Below are positions 16,194 to 23,897 of a stretch of 62,209 nucleotides of DNA, one piece after another (position 1 is the first letter of the stretch; each line of letters begins with the position of its first letter). Below the pieces are notes generated by a model. It searched no databases. It had not been told where the DNA came from and was given only the letters and a program-made list of their open reading frames with translations. The DNA comes from Spirosoma validum (GTDB taxonomy: Bacteria > Bacteroidota > Bacteroidia > Cytophagales > Spirosomataceae): contig NZ_JACXAA010000023.1 of NCBI RefSeq assembly GCF_014699035.1, positions 1-62,209 of the forward strand, given 5' to 3'. A program made the translations under genes and the position numbers.

Positions 16194-17276
16194 ATGAAAA
16201 CGATCTACTACCTCGTCTTCCTACTCGCCATAGGCAGCACAGCTACCTACGGCCAAAAAGAGCAAGTTGAGATCCTGATGAACCGATACCGTACCCAAGA
16301 CAACTTTAACGGTAGCGTGCTCATCGCCAAAAAAGGTAAAATAGACTACCAAACGTACATTGGACTGGCCAACCGAGAAGATAGCATAAAATATTCAGAT
16401 AAAGTCAGGTTCCATATCTTTTCAGCGACCAAAACCTTCACGGCGGCCCTGATTATGCAGCTCTACGAGCAAGGAAAGATCCAGTTAGACTCCTCTATTG
16501 CCACCTATTACCCCGAATACAAAGGGGAAGCTGCTCACAAGGTCACCATCCGAAACTTGTTGACCTATAGTAGTGGACGGGATGATAAGGAGATGCGCGA
16601 GATTGCCGAAGCCTATAACTCCACCATCTGGCCCGTAGACAGCTTCATTACCCGCTATTGCTCCGAGCGACTAGTGACGCAACCGGGCACTCGCTTTGCC
16701 TTCAATAACGGCGACTTTATTTTGTTGGGCAAAATTATTGAGCGACTCTACGGTCAGACCTTTCAGGCCGTCTTGCAGCAGAAGGTTTTGACTCCTCTGG
16801 GCATGCGCAATACGGATTATCTGCATCATGAGGATGTAATTGCCCATTTGGACCGGGGCTATTTCAATAGTGGATCAAGCCCGGTTACGTTTTCACGTCC
16901 GACCAACTATTACATTGACAATTATTTTTCGGCGGGAGCCATGTACTCCACGCCGACAGACCTGCTACTATTTGACCGCGCACTCTTTCATTACAAACTA
17001 CTGAAAAAAGAGACCGTTCAAGTAATGCTTACTCCTGATAAACAATTAGACTATGTAGGCTTGGGCTTCTTGGTGTTCCCAAAAAAGATTGATCAAAAGG
17101 AATACCTAGTAGCTGAACGCCAGGGCTACGGCTATGGCCACCATACGAATTGGGTTCATCTGATTGATGAAGATGTAACGCTCATCATCATGAGCAATTC
17201 GAATACAGTTGATCCCAATAAAATGCGGTGGGAGGTGCTATCCGCTTATTTAAAGGGTTCGATCGGCAAAAAATGA
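16194..17276 (+). CDS. Beta-lactamase-fold (class C/PBP4*-like) protein with altered active site
   Basis: A 360-residue exported protein (signal peptide MKTIYYLVFLLAIGSTATYG, cleaved near residue 20). The first motif SATK (Ser77, Lys80) is intact. The second motif, normally YxN inside FxYSNxGY, reads FAFNNGDFILLGKIIE, so the catalytic tyrosine is replaced by Phe while the Asn stays. The third motif region is GYGHHTNWVH rather than HxG. Class C relatives act on peptidoglycan, beta-lactams or esters; with the Tyr missing this protein may be weak or non-enzymatic. It stands alone. Confidence 0.75.
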   Translation: MKTIYYLVFLLAIGSTATYGQKEQVEILMNRYRTQDNFNGSVLIAKKGKIDYQTYIGLANREDSIKYSDKVRFHIFSATKTFTAALIMQLYEQGKIQLDSSIATYYPEYKGEAAHKVTIRNLLTYSSGRDDKEMREIAEAYNSTIWPVDSFITRYCSERLVTQPGTRFAFNNGDFILLGKIIERLYGQTFQAVLQQKVLTPLGMRNTDYLHHEDVIAHLDRGYFNSGSSPVTFSRPTNYYIDNYFSAGAMYSTPTDLLLFDRALFHYKLLKKETVQVMLTPDKQLDYVGLGFLVFPKKIDQKEYLVAERQGYGYGHHTNWVHLIDEDVTLIIMSNSNTVDPNKMRWEVLSAYLKGSIGKK

Positions 17277-17386
17277 GTTGTTAAAATAATTGGATTAGCA
17301 AGGACAGCTAGACTATTTTATACTAGTCACTGTTACGTGCAAATAATATAGCAGTTAGACAAACGCATATCAGATCGGCATGACAT

Positions 17387-17440
17387 AAAACGCCCGAATT
17401 GCAGATACCTCTCGTCTCTGACAGGAACGATTTACAAGAC
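17387..17440 (+). repeat. Dispersed intergenic element, copy 7
   Basis: Head AAAACGCCCGAATTGCAGAT, CGTCTCT, ACAGGAACGATTTAC and AAGAC. The head is almost identical to copies 5 and 11; the loop part has diverged. It lies between two convergent genes. Confidence 0.6.
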
Positions 17441-17475
17441 AGCTTGTAGCGGTCTAGGTACGTAGTATATACAAT

Positions 17476-17913
17476 TTATATAACTGGCAAAGGCTCCTTA
17501 CTTAGTATTGTTCGAACCTCTTTCGGATGTTGAGTGCCAATTAATAGAATCCGTTTCTTTCCTTTTCGTTTAATTTCAATTCCATGATGGCCAGCTACTG
17601 TATGAGCCATTCCTGTCCATGAAAAACGAATACCCCATCCCCCAAACTCACTGATTGCAGCGTAATCCCGGACGACTGCTTTTTCAGTAGTAGACCATTT
17701 GATTAGCCGGTAAGAAGACTGGAAGGGGAACCAGCGATACGAAATACCCTCTTGGTCAATTCGGGTTTGTAAAGTCAAGAACCAAAACAACGCCATTACA
17801 AGAAGCATAATGGCTACTCCTACTAATTGGCCAGAGTATATGACAACTCCCATGCTGTAGACCAGGAGGGCCCATAACCAAGGCTGACGGAATTTTTGAG
17901 TCTCTTTGTACAT
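17476..17913 (-). CDS. Membrane protein with PH-like C-terminal domain
   Basis: A 145-residue protein with two adjacent membrane helices (about 12-28 and 31-48) and a soluble beta-rich tail: RIDQEGISYRWFPFQS, EFGGWGIRFSWTGMAH and GIEIKRKGKKRILLIGTQHP. The tail follows the strand order of bacterial PH-like domains found in small Bacteroidetes membrane proteins. Role unknown. It stands alone, convergent with the preceding hydrolase-like gene. Confidence 0.6.
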   Translation of the reverse strand: MYKETQKFRQPWLWALLVYSMGVVIYSGQLVGVAIMLLVMALFWFLTLQTRIDQEGISYRWFPFQSSYRLIKWSTTEKAVVRDYAAISEFGGWGIRFSWTGMAHTVAGHHGIEIKRKGKKRILLIGTQHPKEVRTILSKEPLPVI

Positions 17914-18325
17914 GGCTAATTTGTTGTTGTATAAGTGATGTGGCTGTTACAAAGGTTTGGACCGGGTTAAATAGATACGAACTGTGACCAATTACAACCC
18001 GATAAAGGGCTAAATTACCGCTTTAACAAGCCAATCCGAAGCTGTATCGACTTTTGCGACAGCCACTATTGTTGTGCTAATTGATTCTTAAATATACAAA
18101 TGAGTAGCAAAATAATTTAAATAGAATTGATACCAATGACTGGCTAAAAACACGGCTACTAACCCGACGGCCATACCTACCGGCGGCCCGCCAAAACGGG
18201 ACTGAAAGCAGTGTTATGAACCATAAGAGGCATCTCAATAATCGCCCGATTTTTGAAGCAGATATACACAACTGTTTTTCGTTTCAAAGAGAACCCTTCT
18301 CTCGAACGACTATTTATGCAGTAAT
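17914..18325. other. Intergenic region with a decayed element head
   Basis: No gene is supported. Positions 18229-18265 (AGGCATCTCAATAATCGCCC, then GATTTTTGAAGCAGATA) match the head of the copy at 42378-42452 but lack the CGTCTCA core, so this is probably a truncated copy of the dispersed element. Confidence 0.4.
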
Positions 18326-18371
18326 ACTGCTTTTTTGCAGTTGATTTGCTGTAAAAAAGCAGTTATATTTG
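18326..18371 (+). promoter_or_regulatory. Promoter and palindromic operator of the Xre/RES pair
   Basis: ACTGCTTTTTTGCAG (18326-18340) and CTGTAAAAAAGCAGT (18349-18363) form an inverted repeat matching at 14 of 15 positions. It runs straight into TATATTTG (18364-18371), which fits the Bacteroidetes -7 consensus TAnnTTTG; a TTG at 18341-18343, 20 bases upstream, fits the -33 box. The antitoxin ATG follows at 18391. A dyad sitting over the promoter is what autorepression by the antitoxin would need. Confidence 0.65.
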
Positions 18372-18390
18372 TCAATAAATAATTATTCTT

Positions 18391-18873
18391 ATGGCTACTC
18401 TCCCTCAGCCGCCTGCTCAGAGTTCCTCACCCGCTTCATCAAGGCGACGCGTTACTCAACCAGCCGGGCCAGCAAAGACCCCTTACCAACCCCAACGAGC
18501 CACTAGCTTCGCCATCATCGAACAGGCCCAAAAGGGTGTGCCAACTCAGCAAGTGGATCAGCTCGCTGAGCTGCTAGGAATATCACTTAAAGAGATGGCT
18601 ATCGTTCTGCAAGTTGCCGAACGAACACTACACCGTTTTCGCAGTGAAGGCCAACTGGACCAACAAACTTCTGAGCGATTGTTGTTGCTGGAAAACCTAA
18701 CGGCTCATGGCCTGCTGGTTTTTGACGGTCGAGCGGAGGCCTTGGCCGATTGGCTACGCTATCCCTTACGGGAGTTGAAAGGACAAGGGCCCCTTCAGTG
18801 GCTGAATACCATCAGTGGGTTTAGTTTGGTGGATGATGTGTTGACCCGCATTGAGTACGGCGTCTATTCGTAG
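18391..18873 (+). CDS. Xre-type antitoxin with MbcA/ParS toxin-binding domain
   Basis: A 160-residue protein. A Ser/Pro-rich N-terminal stretch (~1-45) precedes the Xre-like helix-turn-helix region (LAELLGISLKEMAIVLQVAERTLHRF, split over ~65-95) and the C-terminal MbcA/ParS/Xre antitoxin domain (ADWLRYPLRELKGQGPLQWL, then GFSLVDDVLTRIEYGVYS). In this family the antitoxin blocks the RES toxin's active site and binds its own promoter as a complex. It ends 19 bases ahead of the toxin ATG. Confidence 0.9.
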   Translation: MATLPQPPAQSSSPASSRRRVTQPAGPAKTPYQPQRATSFAIIEQAQKGVPTQQVDQLAELLGISLKEMAIVLQVAERTLHRFRSEGQLDQQTSERLLLLENLTAHGLLVFDGRAEALADWLRYPLRELKGQGPLQWLNTISGFSLVDDVLTRIEYGVYS

Positions 18874-18892
18874 CCGATTAGTTTGTTGATTG

Positions 18893-19357
18893 ATGTTGGT
18901 ATATCGACTTTATAAGAGCAATTACATTGCTCAGCCGTTATCGGCAGAAGGTGCGCGTCGGGCGGGCGGACGCTGGAACCCTAAAGGCTACCCTATTCTT
19001 TACACGTCGGCTACCCCCGAGCTAGCTTTACTGGAAATAGTCGCCCATCTCAATCCGCTTTATTTGCCCAACTTCCATTTGCTGGTGCTGGACATACCCG
19101 AAACGTATCATGTCGTGTCAGTAGCGGATCTACCCGCTAACTGGCAGGATGAGCAGCAGACTGAGGTTTTACAGTCTTATTTACAGGACTGGCTTGACGC
19201 GCCTGACAAGCTGAGTATATCGGTACCTTCTGCAATCGTTAACCGGTCTCGAAACTACTTAGTGCACACGCTTCATCCCCGCTTTGAGGAAGCGGTTAAG
19301 ATTGTGGAGAACGCACCCTTCCGAATTGATGGCCGTTTACTGAAGGCCAACGGATAG
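18893..19357 (+). CDS. RES-domain toxin (NAD+-degrading)
   Basis: A 154-residue RES-domain protein. Conserved family positions are visible: the GGRWNPKGYPILYTS block (Arg27 and Trp28), Glu48 in ELALLEIVAH, and the later SVPSAIV serine; the name RES comes from these Arg, Glu and Ser residues. Characterised RES toxins deplete NAD+ and stop growth. The start is the ATG at 18893; a TTG immediately before it at 18890 is unlikely. The gene is the second of the toxin-antitoxin operon. Stress or phage defence is a reasonable role but not shown here. Confidence 0.9.
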   Translation: MLVYRLYKSNYIAQPLSAEGARRAGGRWNPKGYPILYTSATPELALLEIVAHLNPLYLPNFHLLVLDIPETYHVVSVADLPANWQDEQQTEVLQSYLQDWLDAPDKLSISVPSAIVNRSRNYLVHTLHPRFEEAVKIVENAPFRIDGRLLKANG

Positions 19358-19544
19358 GAGTAGTTCATTCATTTGAGCATTTTTCGAGATACTAACTCAG
19401 CAATGGACGATTACGTCAATACAACGCCTTTGTTTATCCTATCTTCTACCAGAATAGATAGGCGTCAGCAAGCAACGGCAAGCGGGGCAATAACCAATTG
19501 AGCTTGAATGAGTTTTACCTGAACGCAACGTTATCTTATGAATC

Positions 19545-20156
19545 ATGGACTTTCAGGAACTCATGCTCACCTATGGCTATCCAATGCTGTTCCTCGGCGT
19601 GCTGCTGGAGAGTGAAGCCTTTTTATTAATCGGGGTTTATCTAGCCCAAAAAGGGTATTTCTCCCTACCCGCCGTGATTGGCCTGGCTGCGTTTTCTTCG
19701 TTTTGTATCACCCAGCTTTGTTTTGGGCTTGGCCATCGTTTTGGCTCAACCTTTATCCGAACTCGACCTCGTTGGCAGCTCCGTTACCAGCGAATTAAGG
19801 GATTGATCGATCGCTATGGCACGGGACTGGTGATGGCTTTTCGGGCGTTGTATGGCTTACGGGGAGCTGTTCCGGCCGCTTTAGGGTTGGCGGGCTTTCC
19901 CTTGACTCGGTTTACGCTCTATAATGCACTAGGGGCTTGCACCTGGGCGGTGAGTGTGGCTTTTTTGGGCGGTAACGTGGTTAGCGGACTCAACCAGCTC
20001 TATGCTAATTATCACCCCTCCAAAACGACAGTCTTGTTTATACTAGTAGGCCTAGGCATCTTATGGCTTGTATACCGACTAGTTAGACAAGCCCGCCTGC
20101 GAAAAAAGCCGATTGATAAACCTGTGATTGGGTATCATTCTATTCCACTTAAGTAA
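19545..20156 (+). CDS. DedA-family (VTT domain) membrane protein
   Basis: A 203-residue inner membrane protein starting MDFQELMLTYGYPMLFLGVL. DedA/SNARE-associated features are the LLESEAFLLIGVYLAQKGYF block with an acidic residue near the first re-entrant segment, the FRALYGLRGAVPAALGLAGF arginine-containing block, and further membrane helices to about residue 183. DedA proteins are proton-motive-force-linked lipid carriers or scramblases; undecaprenyl-phosphate recycling is established for some members. The gene stands alone, 187 bases after the RES toxin. Confidence 0.85.
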   Translation: MDFQELMLTYGYPMLFLGVLLESEAFLLIGVYLAQKGYFSLPAVIGLAAFSSFCITQLCFGLGHRFGSTFIRTRPRWQLRYQRIKGLIDRYGTGLVMAFRALYGLRGAVPAALGLAGFPLTRFTLYNALGACTWAVSVAFLGGNVVSGLNQLYANYHPSKTTVLFILVGLGILWLVYRLVRQARLRKKPIDKPVIGYHSIPLK

Positions 20157-20380
20157 GGTTTTGGGAGAATATTCATCTTTATCCGTCCCCTGAAATGTAG
20201 GGGCTGTCAGTGGTCGCAATATCCCCGGTAAGCCCATCCCTACCGGCTACCGCGGCCCAAGTCATCGCCTACATTCCCTTACATTTTCTGGATCTGACAC
20301 CATCTTACTAAACAGCTTGGGTAATTCTGCGTTCGTAAGGAGAAAGCAATTCTGATCCGTTTATTTTTTTCAACAAAACC

Positions 20381-22579
20381 ATGCAGCAAAACAATCCTAA
20401 GCCTGGACCAACTACTCCCTCAGAAGGCCAAAATGGCCAACGCTTGGCCAACAAAATTCCAGCCGAGCACCCCATGATGACCGATAATCGCAGTCCGCTG
20501 ACAACCAATGTCGGTCAGCCCGTTGCCGACGACCAGAATTCGCTGCGGGCGGGTGAACGGGGCCCCACCCTGCTGGAAGATTACATCCTGCGCGAAAAAT
20601 TGCAGCACTTCGACCATGAACGTATTCCGGAGCGTATCGTACACGCCAGGGGCGCAGCCGCCCACGGTTATTTCCAGCTCTATGAGTCACTGGAAGACCT
20701 GACGATAGCCAAGGTACTAACCGACACGACGGTCCAGACGCCCGTTTTTGTTCGATTCTCCACCGTAGCCGGCTCGCGCGGATCGGTCGATACGGCCCGC
20801 GATGTACACGGTTTTGCCGTCAAGATGTACACTTCGGAAGGCAACTGGGATATTGTGGGCAACAACATTCCGGTCTTCTTTATCCAGGATGCCATCAAGT
20901 TTCCCGATCTAATTCATGCGGCCAAGCCCGAACCCGACCGGGAGATTCCCCAGGCGGCCACGGCCCACGACACCTTCTATGATTTTATCTCGCTTACCCC
21001 TGAATCGATGCACATGCTGATGTGGATCATGAGCGACCGGACCCTACCCCGTAGTTTCGGGATGATGGAAGGCTTCGGGGTTCACACCTTTCGCTTGGTC
21101 AACGCCCAGGGCAAGTCGACATTTGTCAAGTTCCACTGGAAGCCCCTACTGGGTGTACACTCGCTGGTGTGGGACGAAGCCCAGCAGATTGCGGGCCACG
21201 ATGCGGATTTTCACCGGCGCGATATGTGGGATTCGATCAAGGAAGGAAATCCCTTCGAGTGGGAACTGGGTATTCAAACGCTGGCCCAAGAAGACGAGCA
21301 GACGTACGACTTCGATATTCTGGATGCCACTAAACTGTGGCCCGAAGAGTTGCTACCGGTTCGGCGGGTGGGTAAGATGACGCTCGACCGGAACCCTGAC
21401 AACTACTTTGCCGAGACCGAACAGGTCGCCTTCAACACGACCAATATCGTGCCGGGTATCGATTTTAGTAACGATCCGCTCCTACAGGGCCGCAATTTTT
21501 CCTATCTGGATACGCAGCTCAGCCGACTGGGTAGTCCAAATTTCACCGAGCTACCCATCAATCGCCCCCGTTGTCCGGTTTCCAATAATCAGCGTGATGC
21601 CCACATGCGGCATACGATCGATAAAGGCCGGGTTTCCTACGCTCCGGCTTCGCTCGATGGCCACTCACCCGACGAAGTTACCCCGTCCCGGCCCGGTTTT
21701 GTGAGCTATCCGGAGCCGGTAAACGGCCCAAAAGTGCGGGTACGCAGTGAAAGTTTTGGGGATCACTACGGCCAGGCCAAGCTCTTTTGGAACAGCATGA
21801 GCAGCCCAGAAAAGGAACACATTGTGAAGGCTCTTCAGTTTGAATTAAGCATGGTGGAAACCCAGGCGGTGCGGCAGCGGATGCTGAACCACCTTCAGCA
21901 GATCAACGACGTGCTGGCTGAGCAAGTCGCTGCGGCCTTGGGCGAACTACCCGCCGACAAGCTATCAGCGGCCAAACCGCGCGGCACGGCTGATTGGGTC
22001 GAAGGGGCCGAGATTCTGGCCGACGCCCAGTCGGAAACCAGTGCCTCGGGTGGGGTGCAGCAGTCGAAGGCGTTGAGTATGGAAGGCCAGCCCACCAGTC
22101 CCAAAGGCCGTAAGGTAGCCATTCTGGTCAATTCCGACGTCGACGCCGGGCAGGTCAGTATGCTCAAGGATGCCCTAAAAAAAGCGGGTGCGATCAGTGA
22201 ACTGGTTGGTCCGCACCTGGGCCGTCTCGCCGGTCCGGAAGGCGATATGAAGATTGCCAAAACCTTTGCTACGGCCAACCCGGCCTTGTACGATGCCGTG
22301 TGTGTACCGGGCGGCCCGGGGGTGACCACGCTGATGAAAAAAGGCGACTCGCACGTGTTTCTGGCGCAGACCTACAAACACGGGAAGGCCATTGGCGTAC
22401 TGGGCGAGGCGGTAGAGCTGCTGAGCGCTGCCCTGCCGGAAGGCCTAGTTGCCGACCAACTGGAAGGCATGGGCGTTACCACAGGACGGAACGATGCTCA
22501 GAGCGCCATTGCTCAATTCGTCGGCACCGTCGGCAGGCGTTACTGGAAACGGCCCGCCCTGGAAACGGTAGCCGCTTAA
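20381..22579 (+). CDS. katE: Large-subunit catalase (HPII/KatE type)
   Basis: A 732-residue clade II catalase that turns hydrogen peroxide into water and oxygen. The distal His88 lies in RIPERIVHARGAAAHGYF, the distal Asn in GNNIPVFFIQDAIKFPDL, and the proximal haem-ligand Tyr (~374) in FSYLDTQLSRLG. After the core (~1-560) a flexible linker leads to a C-terminal flavodoxin/type-1 glutamine-amidotransferase-like domain (KGRKVAILVNSDVDAG, VCVPGGPGV), which distinguishes large catalases. The disordered N-terminus also fits the class. Probably cytoplasmic and stationary-phase or stress induced. Monocistronic; a hairpin follows. Confidence 0.97.
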   Translation: MQQNNPKPGPTTPSEGQNGQRLANKIPAEHPMMTDNRSPLTTNVGQPVADDQNSLRAGERGPTLLEDYILREKLQHFDHERIPERIVHARGAAAHGYFQLYESLEDLTIAKVLTDTTVQTPVFVRFSTVAGSRGSVDTARDVHGFAVKMYTSEGNWDIVGNNIPVFFIQDAIKFPDLIHAAKPEPDREIPQAATAHDTFYDFISLTPESMHMLMWIMSDRTLPRSFGMMEGFGVHTFRLVNAQGKSTFVKFHWKPLLGVHSLVWDEAQQIAGHDADFHRRDMWDSIKEGNPFEWELGIQTLAQEDEQTYDFDILDATKLWPEELLPVRRVGKMTLDRNPDNYFAETEQVAFNTTNIVPGIDFSNDPLLQGRNFSYLDTQLSRLGSPNFTELPINRPRCPVSNNQRDAHMRHTIDKGRVSYAPASLDGHSPDEVTPSRPGFVSYPEPVNGPKVRVRSESFGDHYGQAKLFWNSMSSPEKEHIVKALQFELSMVETQAVRQRMLNHLQQINDVLAEQVAAALGELPADKLSAAKPRGTADWVEGAEILADAQSETSASGGVQQSKALSMEGQPTSPKGRKVAILVNSDVDAGQVSMLKDALKKAGAISELVGPHLGRLAGPEGDMKIAKTFATANPALYDAVCVPGGPGVTTLMKKGDSHVFLAQTYKHGKAIGVLGEAVELLSAALPEGLVADQLEGMGVTTGRNDAQSAIAQFVGTVGRRYWKRPALETVAA

Positions 22580-22664
22580 GAGAAGCTCTGCCGCTGCTTG
22601 CAGGAAGCTTAAAGACGTTGATTGGGGCCTTTAAGAACGGTCAGGAAAGTGAGCGGCAGATTAG

Positions 22665-22701
22665 AGGGGTACCTACTGAATTCATATTCGTAGGTACCCC
22701 T
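22665..22701 (+). terminator. Terminator hairpin of the catalase gene
   Basis: AGGGGTACCTAC (22665-22676) and GTAGGTACCCCT (22690-22701) form a perfect 12-bp stem with a 13-base loop, 85 bases past the catalase stop codon. Confidence 0.65.
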
Positions 22702-22733
22702 ATTGAGACTAGTAGCCAGTTACATCAAGAAAA

Positions 22734-22798
22734 CGTCTCATTCAAGGAACAGAAAGATGAACATCTTTTTGTCGCAAGCAGGAGCCATTTGTGAGAAT
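22734..22798 (+). repeat. Dispersed intergenic element, copies 8a and 8b
   Basis: Two degenerate cores in tandem: CGTCTCA-TTCAAGGAACAG (from 22734) and GTCGCA-AGCAGGAGCCATTTGTGAGAA (from 22771). The second keeps the GGAGCC loop and TGAGA arm. It fills the gap between the catalase hairpin and the DUF429 gene. Confidence 0.5.
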
Positions 22799-22877
22799 CT
22801 GTAAACCCGTCGCCGATCGGCTTTCCGATACACACGCGAACGGTCGTTTATCTGGGGATAAAGCCCCCTGTCTTACT

Positions 22878-23552
22878 TCAGTACAGAATAACATCCTGCC
22901 TACCCAACGGTCTATTTTCTGGCACACTTTGCAGAGTAGGCTGACCTGCTCGTATCGCCAGAATTGTCGCGTCGATGACATCATCTTGTTTCACATCGTT
23001 CCGTTTCGTCTGCTTAACTGTATGTGCGATCACCTCGGGGTATCGCTCGGCATGCCTGGCAATGATTTCCAGCCTGTCTGTTGCCCCTTCAAGAGTAGAC
23101 TTTTTCGACTGTAAGGCTTGCCGCCCATTGAGATAATAAAAGCAAAGCTCGGGATGGGCTTCCAGCAAGGGATAATCCGGATGATCACTTAAAAACCGGT
23201 CGGCTTCCTTTATTTTTCCGCATATATTCCAGGTTTGTTTTGACACACCTTTGCCGGTGTGAAGCCTATTGAGTCTGTTTGCCTCTGGGTATGTGGCCGC
23301 ATATACGGCTGCCCGGTGGGGTGTAAAAAAGATGGAGGCTTTCTTTTTAATGCCCAGCAACGCCTGTGCTGCCACTTCGCAGTTACGATAGGTGGTATCG
23401 GCAAAGTGGAGCGGTATATCGATTAAGGCTAGCCTAAGGGGAATAGATTGTAATTCATCTAAGCGGCGTATAAAGCAATGCTGCAGACTAGCTTCTTGGT
23501 CAATAATAGCAACCAGCCAGCCACCCCTGCATCCATCAATTCCTACATACAT
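22878..23552 (-). CDS. DUF429-family predicted RNase H-fold nuclease-like protein
   Basis: A 224-residue protein with the DUF429 signature start MYVGIDGCRGGWLVAI, an acidic motif ALIDIPLHFAD, EAHPELCFYYLNG and a C-terminal KQDDVIDATILAIRAG. The acidic residues (Asp6, the D of IDIP, Glu of HPE, Asp of DDVIDA) fit an RNase H-like metal site, which is the family prediction rather than shown activity. It is convergent with the catalase and upstream of nothing on its strand. Confidence 0.8.
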   Translation of the reverse strand: MYVGIDGCRGGWLVAIIDQEASLQHCFIRRLDELQSIPLRLALIDIPLHFADTTYRNCEVAAQALLGIKKKASIFFTPHRAAVYAATYPEANRLNRLHTGKGVSKQTWNICGKIKEADRFLSDHPDYPLLEAHPELCFYYLNGRQALQSKKSTLEGATDRLEIIARHAERYPEVIAHTVKQTKRNDVKQDDVIDATILAIRAGQPTLQSVPENRPLGRQDVILY

Positions 23553-23842
23553 AGCTACCTACATTCTATTCTTGCTTGATTAACCAAGATAAGGCGCTAG
23601 TTATTTTAGATCGGTTATTAAACCAGCGTTTAGATGAGAATAAGTGAATGGTTGATAAATAATAGTCAATCCACTACTCACTCATTGATTTTCCGTTCAT
23701 CTGAACGGTGTTGAATCAGTCGCGACTTTGTTGAGGACTTATTGAACGGCCCAACAGGTAATCTAAATTGGAAAGAAAGTAGATTACGTTACCAACGGGA
23801 GGAATATGAAGCGAGATAAAGCAATTGCTAGTTAAAGTCGAT
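23553..23842. other. Intergenic region without recognised features
   Basis: I see no gene, copy of the dispersed element, or promoter that can be supported in this stretch between two minus-strand genes. It probably holds the promoter of the DUF429 gene near its left end. Confidence 0.4.
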
Positions 23843-23882
23843 GGTCTTCAATCGCCAACTTAAATGTTGGCGATTGAAGACC
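23843..23882 (-). terminator. Terminator of the phosphatase/PA14/hydrolase operon
   Basis: GGTCTTCAATCGCCAAC (23843-23859) and its exact complement (23866-23882) form a 17-bp stem with a 6-base loop, 15 bases past the stop codon of the minus-strand hydrolase gene. Confidence 0.75.
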
Positions 23883-23897
23883 AGAAAGCAATTTCAG

